Source: Allosediminivita pacifica
GTDB taxonomy: Bacteria; Pseudomonadota; Alphaproteobacteria; Rhodobacterales; Rhodobacteraceae
Length of the DNA stretch: 64,000 bases
Direction: 5' to 3'
NCBI RefSeq assembly: GCF_003054175.1
Contig: NZ_QBKN01000015.1
Span: 56,209-120,208, forward strand
The notes under the pieces were generated by a model, which saw only the letters and a list, made by a program, of their open reading frames with translations, was not told the origin of the DNA and searched no databases. The position numbers and the translations under genes were made by a program. Below are positions 45,615 through 55,082 of this stretch, piece after piece; within the stretch, counting starts at the first letter, position 1; every line of letters begins with the position of its first letter.

Positions 45615-46376
45615 TCAGACGAACTGCTCCTGCAGCAGGCGCTCTTCCAGGCCGTGACCCGGGTCGAAAAGCACACGGTGGGCGACGCCGGGCTCGGAAC
45701 GGATGTGGACACGGCGCACGTCTCGGACGCCGCGGGCGTCGGCCTCGGCCATGACCGGACGCTTTTCATGTTCAAGCACCTCGATGGTGACCTCGGCAGT
45801 CTTGGGCAGCAGGGCGCCGCGCCAGCGGCGGGGCCGGAAGGCAGCCACGGCCGTCAGCGCAAGCACGTCGGATCCGATGGGCAGGATCGGCCCATGTGCC
45901 GAGTAGTTGTAGGCGGTCGAACCGGCGGGTGTCGCGACCAGTGCGCCGTCGCAGACCAGATCTGCCATGCGGACGCGGCCGTCGACGCTGATCCGCAGGC
46001 GGGCGGCCTGAGCGCCTGCACGCAGGAGCGAGACCTCGTTGATCGCCAGTGCTTCGTGCACGAGATCCTTGCCGCAGTGGGCGCGCATGAAGAGCGGATT
46101 CAGGACGGCTTCCTCGGCCGCCGAAAGGCGTTCGTCGAGGGCATGCTCGGAATATTCATTCATCAGGAATCCGACGGTTCCGCGATTCATCCCGTAGACC
46201 GGCACATGCAGGTCCTGCGTGCGGTGCAATGTGTTCAGCATGAAGCCATCGCCGCCGAGCGCGACGATCACGTCGGCGCCTTCCTCGGCGTGGTCGCCGT
46301 AGCGGCGGCTCAGGGCCGCGCGGGCGGATTGCGCGATGGGCGCGCTGGACGCGCAGAAGGCGATGCGGAGAGTCAT
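45615..46376 (-). CDS. nadK: NAD kinase
   Basis: NAD kinase of 253 residues, ATP + NAD to NADP. GGDG is at residues 41-44 ([14 protein letters not shown]); then [22 protein letters not shown], the [20 protein letters not shown] substrate region and GPILP. ATG 46376 was preferred over 46394 because AGGAAA precedes it at good spacing. The gene diverges from glyA across 164 bp. Confidence 0.96.
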   Translation of the reverse strand: MTLRIAFCASSAPIAQSARAALSRRYGDHAEEGADVIVALGGDGFMLNTLHRTQDLHVPVYGMNRGTVGFLMNEYSEHALDERLSAAEEAVLNPLFMRAHCGKDLVHEALAINEVSLLRAGAQAARLRISVDGRVRMADLVCDGALVATPAGSTAYNYSAHGPILPIGSDVLALTAVAAFRPRRWRGALLPKTAEVTIEVLEHEKRPVMAEADARGVRDVRRVHIRSEPGVAHRVLFDPGHGLEERLLQEQFV

Positions 46377-46540
46377 GGGTTTCCTAAAGGCCACCGTTCA
46401 CCGCGATGCAATCACAACTTTCCGGCAATGCCCAGCAATGCCGCGGGAAATGGCCGCCATGTCGCTTTGCCGTCTTTGCGTTCCGCGCCCTTTCCTTTAC
46501 GAAACCTCTCAAACCGAATGCCTGGCAAGGGAGAGCCCCC

Positions 46541-47836
46541 ATGAACGCACCCCATCGCGACGACGGTTTCTTTACCGAGAGCCTGGAAACCCGTGACCCC
46601 GACCTGTTTGGCGCCATCCGTGGCGAGCTGGGACGTCAGCGCGACGAGATCGAGCTGATCGCCTCCGAGAACATCGTCTCTGCCGCCGTGCTCGAGGCGC
46701 AGGGCAGCGTGATGACCAACAAGTACGCCGAGGGCTACCCGGGCCGCCGTTACTACGGCGGCTGCGAGTGGGTCGACGTGGCCGAGAACCTCGCCATCGA
46801 ACGGGCCTGCAAGCTCTTCGGCTGCGAATTCGCCAACGTGCAGCCGAACTCCGGATCGCAGGCTAACCAAGGTGTCTTCACCGCGCTGATCCAGCCTGGC
46901 GACACGATCTTGGGCATGAGCCTCGACGCGGGCGGCCACCTGACCCACGGCGCCAAGCCCAACCAGTCGGGCAAGTGGTTCAACGCGATCCAGTACGGCG
47001 TGCGCAAGCAGGACAACGAGTTGGACTACGATCAGGTCCAAGAGCTTGCCAATGAGCACAAGCCCAAGCTCATCATCGCGGGCGGGTCGGCCATCCCGCG
47101 GCAGATCGACTTTGCCCGCATGCGCGAGATCGCCGACAGCGTGGGCGCGCTGCTGCACGTGGACATGGCGCACTTCGCGGGGCTGGTGGCGGCAGGCGAG
47201 CATCCCTCGCCCTTCCCGCACGCCCACGTGGCCACCACGACCACCCACAAGACCCTACGCGGGCCGCGCGGGGGCATGATCCTGACCAACGACGCGGAGA
47301 TCGCCAAGAAGGTCAACTCGGCGATCTTCCCCGGCATCCAGGGCGGGCCGCTGATGCACGTGATCGCCGCCAAGGCCGTGGCCTTCGGCGAGGCGCTGCG
47401 CCCCGAGTTCAAGACCTATGCCAAGCAGGTCATCGCCAACGCTCAGGCGCTGTCGGACCAGCTGATCAAGGGCGGGCTCGACACGGTGACCCATGGCACC
47501 GACACCCACGTGGTGCTGGTGGACCTGCGCCCCAAGGGCGTGAAGGGCAATGCGACCGAGAAGGCGCTGGGCCGGGCCCACATCACCTGCAACAAGAACG
47601 GCGTGCCGTTTGACCCCGAGAAGCCGACCGTGACCAGCGGTATCCGGCTCGGCTCGCCCGCGGGGACCACGCGGGGCTTCGGCGAGGCGGAGTTTCGTCA
47701 GATCGCCGACTGGATCATCGAGGTGGTCGACGGGCTCGCGGCCAATGGCGAAGATGGCAACGGCGAGGTCGAGGCCAAGGTGAAGTCTGAGGTCGAGGCG
47801 CTCTGCAAACGGTTCCCGATGTATCCTGAGCTCTGA
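46541..47836 (+). CDS. glyA: Serine hydroxymethyltransferase
   Basis: PLP enzyme of 431 residues interconverting serine and glycine with tetrahydrofolate. Family segments: [36 protein letters not shown], and the PLP-lysine motif [14 protein letters not shown] with K237. A purine-rich GGGAGAG stretch precedes ATG 46541. A strong intrinsic terminator follows 24 nt after the stop, so this is a monocistronic or last gene. Confidence 0.97.
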   Translation: MNAPHRDDGFFTESLETRDPDLFGAIRGELGRQRDEIELIASENIVSAAVLEAQGSVMTNKYAEGYPGRRYYGGCEWVDVAENLAIERACKLFGCEFANVQPNSGSQANQGVFTALIQPGDTILGMSLDAGGHLTHGAKPNQSGKWFNAIQYGVRKQDNELDYDQVQELANEHKPKLIIAGGSAIPRQIDFARMREIADSVGALLHVDMAHFAGLVAAGEHPSPFPHAHVATTTTHKTLRGPRGGMILTNDAEIAKKVNSAIFPGIQGGPLMHVIAAKAVAFGEALRPEFKTYAKQVIANAQALSDQLIKGGLDTVTHGTDTHVVLVDLRPKGVKGNATEKALGRAHITCNKNGVPFDPEKPTVTSGIRLGSPAGTTRGFGEAEFRQIADWIIEVVDGLAANGEDGNGEVEAKVKSEVEALCKRFPMYPEL

Positions 47837-47860
47837 GGTTGGCGCCAAGTCCGGCATTGT

Positions 47861-47892
47861 GGCCGTCGTCCCTGCAGGGGCGGCGGCCTTTT
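47861..47892 (+). terminator. Rho-independent terminator of glyA
   Basis: A 12-bp stem (GGCCGTCGTCCC with GGGGCGGCGGCC, two G-T pairs) with loop TGCA runs directly into TTTT. It begins 24 nt after the glyA stop. Confidence 0.88.
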
Positions 47893-47917
47893 CGTGTCGG
47901 ACCGGACGGGGACACGG

Positions 47918-48003
47918 GTGTCCCGGGCCGGGACATTATTTCGGTCTTTTAAAATCAACAGGTTACCTGGTTTAGGTAACCATTTCTTAGGAATGTCCCG
48001 GGG
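47918..48003 (+). repeat. Intergenic repeat A, copy 1 (~86 bp)
   Basis: It opens with the palindrome-rich 18-mer GTGTCCCGGGCCGGGACA and closes with GTCCCGGGG; inside are AAAATCAACA and a hairpin GGTTACC-N7-GGTAACC. The 18-mer and several internal blocks match copy 2 at 54995-55082. Placed between the glyA terminator and a double-hairpin repeat. No coding capacity. Confidence 0.75.
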
Positions 48004-48017
48004 TGGCGGCGCGTCAA

Positions 48018-48080
48018 GGGGGGGGCTCTGCCCCCGCGGCCTGCGGCCGCTCCCCCGGAGTATTTGGGCCAAGAAGAAGC
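48018..48080 (+). repeat. Double-hairpin intergenic repeat B, copy 1
   Basis: Hairpin 1 GGGGGC-TCT-GCCCCC, hairpin 2 GCGGCC-TGC-GGCCGC, then TCCCCCGGAGTATTTGGGCC and the tail AAGAAGAAG. Matches copies at 55516 and 60583. It follows repeat A directly; together they fill most of the 383-bp gap after glyA. The last ~140 bp before the next gene (48081-48219) show no other recognisable feature. Confidence 0.8.
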
Positions 48081-48219
48081 GCGCCGGGCGCTCGTCGGGA
48101 CGGGATGGGGAGGAACTTGCCGGTGGCGCGTGAAAACCGGCGCCGGGAGATGCAGGACCGCTTTCCCCCGTGCGACGGTGCATATAGACATTGCATCCAT
48201 GACAGGCAGATCGGCGCGG

Positions 48220-49245
48220 ATGACCGCACTTGAAGGCTATGAGCGGCTGGAGGCCGTGGGGCTCTGGAGACCCGGGGCCGGAGAGCAGCGCCGCGAGGTG
48301 ATCGTTTCGCTGGGCGAGGCGACGCTGACGATTTCCGATATCCAGAACCGGGCGCTGACGCACTGGTCGCTTGCCGCCGTGAGCCGCGGCAACCGCGGCA
48401 ACGATCCGGCTCTGTTTCATCCCGAAGGCGACGACTCCGAGACGCTGGAGCTGCCCGCCGACGAGGCGATGATGATCGAGGGGATCGACCGGCTGATCAC
48501 CGCGATCAACCGGCATCGCCCGCAGCCGGGCAAGCTGCGCTGGTATCTTGGCGGGGCGGCGGCCCTGGTGGTGCTTGCGCTGGTCTTCTTCTGGCTGCCC
48601 GGGGCGCTGATCGGCTACACGGCGCGTGTGGTCCCCGAGGTCAAGCGCGAGGAGATCGGCCGCGCGCTGCTGTCGGAGCTCACGCGGATGACCGGCGAGC
48701 CCTGCCGCGCCCCCGAGGCCATGCCGGCGCTGCGGTCGCTCGCAGGGCGGGTGCTGGGGCCCGGGCGCGGCAGTGACCTTGTGGTCGTTCCCGAGGGCGT
48801 GAGCGGCAGCGCACACCTGCCGGGCGGGGCCATCCTTCTGTCGCGCGAGGTGATCGAGGGGCCCGAGGACCCGGACGTGCCGGCGGGCTACGTGCTGGTC
48901 GAATCCCTGCGTGCGGCCACGCATGATCCATTGCATGACCTTCTGCGCCATGCCGGGCTGTGGCCGAGCCTGCGGTTGCTGACCACGGGCGAGCTGCCGG
49001 CGGCGGCGCTTGACGATTATGCCGACGACCTGCTGACCGGCACGCCGCGGCCCCTGGACGATGCCAAGGTGATCGAGGCCTTTACCGCGGCCGAGCTGCG
49101 CAGCCGGCCCTATGCCTATCATCGGGACCCGAGCGGCGAGAGCGTGCTGGCGCTGATCGAGGGCGATCCGCGCGCGGTCGAGGGCAGCCGGACCGTGCTG
49201 AGCGATCCCGCCTGGCTGCGGCTGCAATCGATCTGCGACGGTTGA
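48220..49245 (+). CDS. Hypothetical single-span membrane protein
   Basis: Unrecognised protein of 341 residues. A cytoplasmic N-terminal domain (residues 1-~105, with REVIVSLGEATLTISDIQNR) is followed by one membrane helix (WYLGGAAALVVLALVFFWL) and a C-terminal domain (~205 residues). The latter contains LPGGAILLSREVIEGP and LVESLRAATHDPLHDLLRHAG, vaguely reminiscent of membrane-linked metalloproteases but lacking an HExxH. Start 48220 or 48199; neither has a strong ribosome site. Function unknown. Confidence 0.72.
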   Translation: MTALEGYERLEAVGLWRPGAGEQRREVIVSLGEATLTISDIQNRALTHWSLAAVSRGNRGNDPALFHPEGDDSETLELPADEAMMIEGIDRLITAINRHRPQPGKLRWYLGGAAALVVLALVFFWLPGALIGYTARVVPEVKREEIGRALLSELTRMTGEPCRAPEAMPALRSLAGRVLGPGRGSDLVVVPEGVSGSAHLPGGAILLSREVIEGPEDPDVPAGYVLVESLRAATHDPLHDLLRHAGLWPSLRLLTTGELPAAALDDYADDLLTGTPRPLDDAKVIEAFTAAELRSRPYAYHRDPSGESVLALIEGDPRAVEGSRTVLSDPAWLRLQSICDG

Positions 49246-49254
49246 GCCGCGCTG

Positions 49255-50091
49255 TCAGTCGTACATCGGGTGGGTGGTCAACCGGCGGAAGCCGTCGGGC
49301 GCTGGCGGCGTGGGGGCCTGCACCCGACCGGTGATGACCGGTGGTGTGAGGGTCGGCGCCGCGTCGGCGGGCACCGCGCTTCTGGGCACGGTGCTGGTCC
49401 AGATCTGCTGGGTCGCGGCCTGTCCCGGGACCTTCTGCCATGCGCGCCAGCGGTTGAGACGGCCGTCTGTCCAGACGGGCTGGTATCCCGGCGGGATGGC
49501 AAGATCTCCTCCGGCAACGCGCCCTTCCCATACATGCGTCGGGACGATCCAGGCCCGGGACGAGATGCGATCGGGGATGGTGGCCTTCGGAGCCGGTGAG
49601 GGCATGTCGAAGGCGGATGTGGCGTAGCGCGTTTCGACCGCCGGTCTGGTGGCGGTTTTTGGGGTGCGGGCTGGGGCCTCGGTGAGGGGCCTGGGGTTGC
49701 GCGCTGGCGTGGCGGTCGTGTCCGGGGGCCTTGCCGCGCTGGTCTGAGGCGCGGGTTGCCTTTCGCGGGCGGGGGCTGGTGCGGGCGAGGCGTCTTCGGT
49801 GCTGACCACGCGGGTGGTGGCGGGCGCATCGATGGCGGTGGTCCGGAAGCTCGGGGTCTGGCCGCAGACCTGCTGGCTCGAGCGGGTGACGCGCGGAATC
49901 CACTGGGTGTCGCCCTTCAGGCCTGCGCGGACGAACACGCAGCCGCGATCATCGACGAACTGCACGCCGGTGAACCCGTCGGGGGGCAGGTTGGCCGGTG
50001 CCTCCCACTCCCCGCCGATCTGTGCGGTGGCCTGATGCGCCCCGGTGGCAGCCGCGAGCGCAAGGGCCAGAATCACGTGCCGTTTCAGCAT
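49255..50091 (-). CDS. Hypothetical secreted proline-rich protein
   Basis: Exported protein of 278 residues. The signal peptide (KRHVILALALAAATGAHQ, cleavage near ATAQ) is followed by a small domain with GCVFVRAGLKGDTQWIPRVT and a QQVCG cysteine. Then comes a Pro/Ala/Thr-rich linker (residues ~95-150) and a C-terminal half containing WIVPTHVWEGRVAGGDLAIP and a Trp-rich RLNRWRAWQKVPG. The last residues (RRLTTHPMYD) are polar. Probably periplasmic or cell-wall associated; no family assigned. Confidence 0.72.
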   Translation of the reverse strand: MLKRHVILALALAAATGAHQATAQIGGEWEAPANLPPDGFTGVQFVDDRGCVFVRAGLKGDTQWIPRVTRSSQQVCGQTPSFRTTAIDAPATTRVVSTEDASPAPAPARERQPAPQTSAARPPDTTATPARNPRPLTEAPARTPKTATRPAVETRYATSAFDMPSPAPKATIPDRISSRAWIVPTHVWEGRVAGGDLAIPPGYQPVWTDGRLNRWRAWQKVPGQAATQQIWTSTVPRSAVPADAAPTLTPPVITGRVQAPTPPAPDGFRRLTTHPMYD

Positions 50092-50161
50092 CCTGCAGAG
50101 CCCCCCTGAGGTAACGGGCAGGATGCCGCAGCGACAGTCGCCTGTAAAGCGGCGCGCGGGG

Positions 50162-50794
50162 CTACTTGGTGCCGAACATCCGGTCGCCCGCGTCGCCGAG
50201 GCCCGGGACGATGTAGCCCTTTTCGTTGAGGTGGCTGTCGAGCGCCGCAGTGACGATGGGCACGTCGGGGTGGGCCTCCTTCATCCGTTGGACGCCCTCG
50301 GGCGAGGCGAGCAGGCACAAGAATCGGATGTCCTTCGCGCCCGCATCCTTGAGCTTCTGCACGGCGGCGACGGAGGAGTTGCCGGTGGCCAACATGGGGT
50401 CGACGGCGATGGTCAGCCGGTCCTCGAGATGGGTGGGCACCTTGAAGTAGTATTCCACCGGTTCGAGCGTTTCCTCGTCGCGGTAGAGGCCGACGAAGCC
50501 CACGCGGGCGGCGGGGATCAGTTCGAGGATGCCGTCGAGCAGGCCGTTCCCGGCGCGCAGGATCGAGATCAGCGCCAGCTTCTTACCTTCGATCGTGGGG
50601 GCGTCCATGGGGCACATGGGGGTTTCGATGCGCTTGGTGGTCACCGGCAGGTCGCGGGTGATCTCGTAGGCGAGGAGGAGGCTGATTTCGCGCAGGAGCT
50701 GCCGGAAGGAGGCGGTCGAGGTGTCCTTTTCCCGCATCACGGTCAGCTTGTGGGCGACCAGCGGGTGGTCCACGACGGTCAGGTGGTCGGTCAT
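50162..50794 (-). CDS. upp: Uracil phosphoribosyltransferase
   Basis: Enzyme of 210 residues converting uracil and PRPP to UMP. Family segments: [37 protein letters not shown], and the PRPP loop [10 protein letters not shown]; the C-terminus [16 protein letters not shown] is typical. It is the last gene of cdd-deoA-deoB-add-upp; its ATG overlaps the add stop by 4 nt. Confidence 0.97.
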   Translation of the reverse strand: MTDHLTVVDHPLVAHKLTVMREKDTSTASFRQLLREISLLLAYEITRDLPVTTKRIETPMCPMDAPTIEGKKLALISILRAGNGLLDGILELIPAARVGFVGLYRDEETLEPVEYYFKVPTHLEDRLTIAVDPMLATGNSSVAAVQKLKDAGAKDIRFLCLLASPEGVQRMKEAHPDVPIVTAALDSHLNEKGYIVPGLGDAGDRMFGTK

Positions 50795-51798
50795 GCGGCA
50801 GGCTCCAGTTTCTTGGCCACGCGGTCGCGGGTGGCGGCGTCGCAGAAGGCGGCCTCCAGCGAGGTGCGGGCGATGTCGTTCAGCACCTCCTCGTCCCAGC
50901 CGAAGGCGCGGGCGAGGTTGAGGTATTCGTCTTTCATCGTCGTCCCGAAGAAGGGCGGGTCGTCGGTCGAAACGGTCACTTTCACGCCCCGCTCGCGCAA
51001 CTTCGCGATCGGGTGGTGACGCATCGTGGAATAAAGGCCAAGGCGGATGTTCGAGCCGGGGCAGACCTCAAGAGTTATCCCTTGGTCCACAATGTTATCC
51101 ACAAGGCGCAGATCCTCGATGGCGCGCACGCCGTGGCCGATGCGGGTGACATGGAGGTCCTGGATCGCCTCGCGGACCGAGGCGGGGCCGCCGAATTCGC
51201 CGGCGTGGGTGGTCAGGTGAAGGCCGGATTCGCGTGCCATGTCAAAGGCATAGGCGAAATCGCCCTGGTGTCCGCGGCCCTCGTCGCCGCCCATGCCGAA
51301 GCCGACGATCCAGTCTCCGGCCGTTTCGGCTGCACAGAGCGCGCTGCGCTTGGCCTGCTCTGGGCCGAAGTGGCGGATGCAGGTGACCACGCCTCGCAAA
51401 GTTATCCCCAGACGCTGTTCGGCGTCAGTTGCGGCCTCGCGGATCGCGTGCAGGTATTCGCGCCAGGCGCCGACATCGCCGCCGCCGCAGAAGTCGGGGC
51501 TGAGGAAGGTTTCGGAGTAGACGACACCCGCCTCGGCGCTCTGTTCGAGGACGGCGGTGGTCAGTTTCGCGAAGTCCTCGGGGGTTTTCAGGACGGAGGT
51601 GGCCGCCTCGTAGACCTGCAGGAAGTGGGTGAAGTCGCGGTATTTGTAGCGGCCCTCGGCGTCGAAGATGTGCGAGAGGTTCACGCCCTTGGCCGCGGCC
51701 ATCTGGCGGATGAAGTCCGGCGGCGCCGCGCCCTCGTGGTGCAGGTGCAGCTCCACCTTGGGCAGGTTGGCGATGCGGTCGAGCTGTTCCTCGTCCAT
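50791..51798 (-). CDS. add: Adenosine deaminase family protein
   Basis: Zinc amidohydrolase of 335 residues. Metal-binding H18-L-H20 (ELHLHHEG), then [29 protein letters not shown] and [13 protein letters not shown], all expected for adenosine deaminase. ATG 51798 overlaps the deoB stop as TGATG; a GTG 3 nt earlier is possible. Converts adenosine or deoxyadenosine to (deoxy)inosine for the salvage operon. Adenine deaminase is a less likely alternative. Confidence 0.94.
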   Translation of the reverse strand: MDEEQLDRIANLPKVELHLHHEGAAPPDFIRQMAAAKGVNLSHIFDAEGRYKYRDFTHFLQVYEAATSVLKTPEDFAKLTTAVLEQSAEAGVVYSETFLSPDFCGGGDVGAWREYLHAIREAATDAEQRLGITLRGVVTCIRHFGPEQAKRSALCAAETAGDWIVGFGMGGDEGRGHQGDFAYAFDMARESGLHLTTHAGEFGGPASVREAIQDLHVTRIGHGVRAIEDLRLVDNIVDQGITLEVCPGSNIRLGLYSTMRHHPIAKLRERGVKVTVSTDDPPFFGTTMKDEYLNLARAFGWDEEVLNDIARTSLEAAFCDAATRDRVAKKLEPAA

Positions 51799-53006
51799 CA
51801 CAGGAAGCTTACCCCCGGTCCTGTCGATTCCGCGCCCAGATGGGCGGCGATGCTTGCGGCGACGTCGGCAAAGGCGACGCGGCCGATATTCCTGGGCCCG
51901 ATCCCGGCGCCCAGCACGGGCACGCGTTCGCGGGTGTGGTCGGTTCCGGCCCAGCTCGGGTCATTGCCGTGATCGGCGGTGACGATCAAGAGGTCTCCGT
52001 CACGAAGCCTGGGAAGGATGTTGGCAAGACCCGCGTCGAACCATTCGAGCTGCCGCGCATAGCCCGCAACGTCGCGGCGGTGGCCGTAGAGGGAATCGAA
52101 CTCGACGAAGTTGGCGAAGACCAGCGCGCCGTCGGGGGCACTGTCCACCTGCGTGGCGAGGTGCTGCATGAGCGTGGCGTCCTCGCCCTTGTGCAGCTCG
52201 TCGATGCCTTCCATCGAGAAGATGTCGCCGATCTTGCCGATGGCGATGGTGCGGCCCCCGGCCTTCTGCACCCAGTTGGTGAGCACCGGCTGCGGCGGAC
52301 GGACCGCGTAGTCGCGGCGGTTCTGGGTGCGCCTGAAGCTGCCCGGCTCGCCCGTGAAGGGGCGGGCGATGACGCGGCCCACGCGCATCTCGTGCAGGTG
52401 CGGGGCGAGATCGGCGCAGAGGTTCAGCAGACGATCGAGGCCGAAGTGCTCCTCATGCGCAGCGATCTGGAAGACGCTGTCGGCGCTGGTGTAGCAGATC
52501 GGCTTGCCGGTGCGGATGTGCTCCTCGCCCAGCTGCTCGATCATCACGGTGCCCGAGCCGTGGCAGTTGCCGAGGATGCCGTCGGTGCCCGCCAGTTCGC
52601 TGACCAACCGTGTCAGGTGATCGGGAAAGGCGGGCTGTTCGTCGGGGAAATAGTGCCAATCCCAGGGCACCGGCAGGCCCGAAAGCTCCCAGTGGCCCGA
52701 GGGGGTGTCCTTGCCCTGCGAAATCTCGGTCGCCGCGCCCCAGAGGCCTTGCGGGGCGGCGCCAAGTCCCGGGGCCTCGTCGCCGCTGGCAAGCGCGACC
52801 GCGGCGCCAAGGCCGAGCGCGTCGAGCGTGGGCAGGTGCAGCGGCCCGCTGCGGCCCTCGTCGGCGCGGCCTTCGGCGCAGGCCTGCGCGATGTGGAGCA
52901 CGGTGTTGGCCCCGGTGTCGGGGGCGCCGTCGTTGAAGTAGGCGTCGGCATCCGGGGCGCCGCCGATGCCCACGGAGTCCATGACGACTAGAAAAGCGCG
53001 GCTCAT
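51798..53006 (-). CDS. deoB: Phosphopentomutase
   Basis: Alkaline-phosphatase-superfamily metalloenzyme of 402 residues converting (deoxy)ribose 1-phosphate to the 5-phosphate. N-terminal VMDSVGIGGAPDADAYFNDG, central GKDTPSGHWELSG, and C-terminal metal sites TADHGNDPSWAGTDHTRE. Coupled by a 4-nt overlap to deoA upstream and a TGATG to add downstream. It passes sugar phosphates released by DeoA into central metabolism. Confidence 0.97.
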   Translation of the reverse strand: MSRAFLVVMDSVGIGGAPDADAYFNDGAPDTGANTVLHIAQACAEGRADEGRSGPLHLPTLDALGLGAAVALASGDEAPGLGAAPQGLWGAATEISQGKDTPSGHWELSGLPVPWDWHYFPDEQPAFPDHLTRLVSELAGTDGILGNCHGSGTVMIEQLGEEHIRTGKPICYTSADSVFQIAAHEEHFGLDRLLNLCADLAPHLHEMRVGRVIARPFTGEPGSFRRTQNRRDYAVRPPQPVLTNWVQKAGGRTIAIGKIGDIFSMEGIDELHKGEDATLMQHLATQVDSAPDGALVFANFVEFDSLYGHRRDVAGYARQLEWFDAGLANILPRLRDGDLLIVTADHGNDPSWAGTDHTRERVPVLGAGIGPRNIGRVAFADVAASIAAHLGAESTGPGVSFL

Positions 53007-54292
53007 GCGACACGCTCCCTGACCAGATCGGGCAGGGCGGGCGCCTCGCCCAGCGTGATCGCCGCACGCACCGCCTGTTCGGCCTCTTCCGCCTGCTCCA
53101 TCCGGGCGGCGTGGATGCGGGCGATGGGCTGGCCCTTCTCGAGCTTGTCGCCGAGGCGGACGACCTCGGACAGGCCCACCACGGGGTCGATCTTGTCGGT
53201 TTCCACCTGTCGGCCACCGCCGAGCGCGACCACGGCCAGCCCAAGCGCCTCGCCGTCGATGGCGGCGATGTGGCCGGCCTCGAGCGCGGGGATCTCGCGG
53301 ATCACCGGGGCCTCGGGGAGGATGCTGCGCCAGTCCTCGACGAAATCATGCGGCCCGCCAAGCCCGTGGACCATGCGGCCGAAGCGCTCGGCGGCGCTAC
53401 CATCGGCGATGGCGGCGCGGATCTTCGCCTCGCCATCCGCGATGCCCGCGCTGGCGAGAACCTCGGCCCCGAGCGCGACCGACAGGTCGTAGAGCGGGCC
53501 GGTTTCGCCCTCGGTGAGCACCCGCATGGCGGCGTCCACCTCGAGCGCGTTGCCGAGCGAGGCGGCCAGCGGCTGGTCCATGCCGGTCATCAGAACCGAG
53601 GTGCGGCAGCCCGCCTGGTTGGCGGTGTCGACCATGGCGCGCGACAGAGCGCGGGCGTCATCGAGGGTCTTCATGAAGGCGCCCGAGCCGACCTTCACGT
53701 CGAGCACCAGCGCATCCAGCCCGGCGGCGAGCTTCTTCGACAGGATCGAGGCGCAGATGAGCTCCTCGCTCTGGACCGTCGCGGTCACGTCGCGGATGGC
53801 ATAGAGCCGCCGGTCGGCGGGGGCGATCTCGGCGCTGGCACCGACGATGGCGCAACCGGCGTCGGCCACCACCTTGCGAAAGCGGGGCTCGTCGGGGTTG
53901 GTGGCATAGCCGGGGATGGCGTCGAGCTTGTCGAGCGTACCGCCGGTGTGGCCCAGCCCGCGCCCCGAGATCATCGGAACGTAGGCCCCGCAGGCGGCGA
54001 GCGCGGGTGCGAGCACCAGCGAGGTGCAGTCGCCGACGCCGCCGGTGGAGTGCTTGTCGGCCACGGGGCCGGGCAGGTCCCAGTCCATGACATGGCCGCT
54101 GTCGCGCATGGCGAGCGTGAGGGCCACGCGGCCTTCGTCGGTCAGCCCGCGCAGGCAGACGCCCATGGCAAAGGCGCCGCCCTGCGCGTCACTGACCCGC
54201 CCGTCGGCAAGGCCCGCGGCGAACCAGCGGAGATCCTCAGCGCTGGGGTTCTCGCCGCGGCGGAGCTTGGCGATGACGGTGCTGGCCTGCAT
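53003..54292 (-). CDS. deoA: Thymidine phosphorylase
   Basis: Pyrimidine nucleoside phosphorylase of 429 residues. Signature VADKHSTGGVGDCTSLVLAP, then GRGLGHTGGTLDKLDAIPG and SILSKKLAAGLDALVLDVKV; C-terminal pyrimidine phosphorylase domain (GGGRQVETDKIDPVVGLSEV). ATG 54292 overlaps the cdd stop as TGATG. Splits thymidine or deoxyuridine (from Cdd) into base and deoxyribose 1-phosphate, which DeoB then uses. Confidence 0.97.
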   Translation of the reverse strand: MQASTVIAKLRRGENPSAEDLRWFAAGLADGRVSDAQGGAFAMGVCLRGLTDEGRVALTLAMRDSGHVMDWDLPGPVADKHSTGGVGDCTSLVLAPALAACGAYVPMISGRGLGHTGGTLDKLDAIPGYATNPDEPRFRKVVADAGCAIVGASAEIAPADRRLYAIRDVTATVQSEELICASILSKKLAAGLDALVLDVKVGSGAFMKTLDDARALSRAMVDTANQAGCRTSVLMTGMDQPLAASLGNALEVDAAMRVLTEGETGPLYDLSVALGAEVLASAGIADGEAKIRAAIADGSAAERFGRMVHGLGGPHDFVEDWRSILPEAPVIREIPALEAGHIAAIDGEALGLAVVALGGGRQVETDKIDPVVGLSEVVRLGDKLEKGQPIARIHAARMEQAEEAEQAVRAAITLGEAPALPDLVRERVA

Positions 54293-54684
54293 CAGGTGCG
54301 GTCCATGTGGTCGGCGGTGAAGGCGCCGGGCAAAAGCTGCGGCACGGTCATCTCGGCTTCCTCGCCATCGAGCGTGGCCATGGTGACGGTGCAGCCGGGG
54401 GCGGCGAACTCGGCGATCTTCTGGCGGCAGCCGCCGCAGGGGGGCACGGGCGCGGGGGCGTCGGCCACCACGTATATGGCCTCGATCTGCTTGTCGCCCG
54501 CGGCGACCATGGCGGCGATGGCCCCGGCCTCGGCGCAGGTGCCCTCGGGATAGGCGACGTTCTCGACGTTGCAGCCGATGTGGACGGCGCCCGAGGGCGT
54601 GCGCAGGGCGGCGCCCACCTTGAAGCGGGAATAGGGCACATGGGCATTCTCGCGCACGGCGCGCGCGGCGTCTTTCAGTGTCAT
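54292..54684 (-). CDS. cdd: Cytidine deaminase
   Basis: Zinc deaminase of 130 residues, (deoxy)cytidine to (deoxy)uridine. Zinc and catalytic residues: C50-A-E52 (GTCAEAGA) and C83-x2-C86 (PPCGGCRQ), the tetrameric Cdd arrangement with three cysteines. The N-terminus has VPYSRFKVGAAL. First gene of the nucleoside-salvage operon, all members overlapping. No regulator gene adjoins, so control is not visible. Confidence 0.97.
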   Translation of the reverse strand: MTLKDAARAVRENAHVPYSRFKVGAALRTPSGAVHIGCNVENVAYPEGTCAEAGAIAAMVAAGDKQIEAIYVVADAPAPVPPCGGCRQKIAEFAAPGCTVTMATLDGEEAEMTVPQLLPGAFTADHMDRT

Positions 54685-54793
54685 GCTGGCTCCCTCGGCT
54701 GCGGGATTTCATGGTGGAAGGGGGCGCGGGGGAATGCAAGGGGAACCCCGGGGCAGAGCGGGCCGTTGCGGATACACGGAAGGAGCCATCCCG

Positions 54794-54976
54794 ATGACAG
54801 ATCCCAAGGCCGACAAGGCGCTGGACGACCCCACCGACATGCCCCCCGACCCGCGCGAGCCCCTGACTGACGTTCAGGCCGTGCGGCTGCGCGAGCTGGG
54901 CGAGGATCACGACGACGACCTGACCAAGCAGGAGGCCGCGGAGCGGATCGCGCAGCTGGAGGGCAGGGCGGGCTGA
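54794..54976 (+). CDS. DUF3072 small protein
   Basis: Small acidic protein of 60 residues with the DUF3072 pattern (LTDVQAVRLRELGEDHDDDL then TKQEAAERIAQLEGRAG). ATG 54794 follows GGAAGGAG. The N-terminal third is Asp/Pro-rich and probably unstructured. It lies alone between cdd and repeat A copy 2, divergent from cdd. No known function; similar domains occur at the ends of small DNA-associated or stress proteins. Confidence 0.75.
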   Translation: MTDPKADKALDDPTDMPPDPREPLTDVQAVRLRELGEDHDDDLTKQEAAERIAQLEGRAG

Positions 54977-54994
54977 CCGTGCGGGTCTCCGGAC

Positions 54995-55082
54995 GTGTCC
55001 CGGGCCGGGACAGTTTTCGGCCCCATGTAAATCAATAACTTGGCCGGGCGCGTTAACCGGGACTTCAGGAGTCTCCCGGGAC
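54995..55082 (+). repeat. Intergenic repeat A, copy 2 (~88 bp)
   Basis: Shares with copy 1 (47918-48003) the opening 18-mer GTGTCCCGGGCCGGGACA, a TTTTCGG block, TAAATCAATA, a GTTAACC block and a closing CTCCCGGGAC. Its far end runs into the ABM-domain gene and encodes that protein's last residues and stop, so the insertion has redefined the gene's 3' end. Confidence 0.75.

Noticed and set aside
51061..51110. TTATCCACA-type DnaA box in the add gene as an origin element
   Set aside because: Single motif inside a coding region with no cluster or AT-rich unwinding region.
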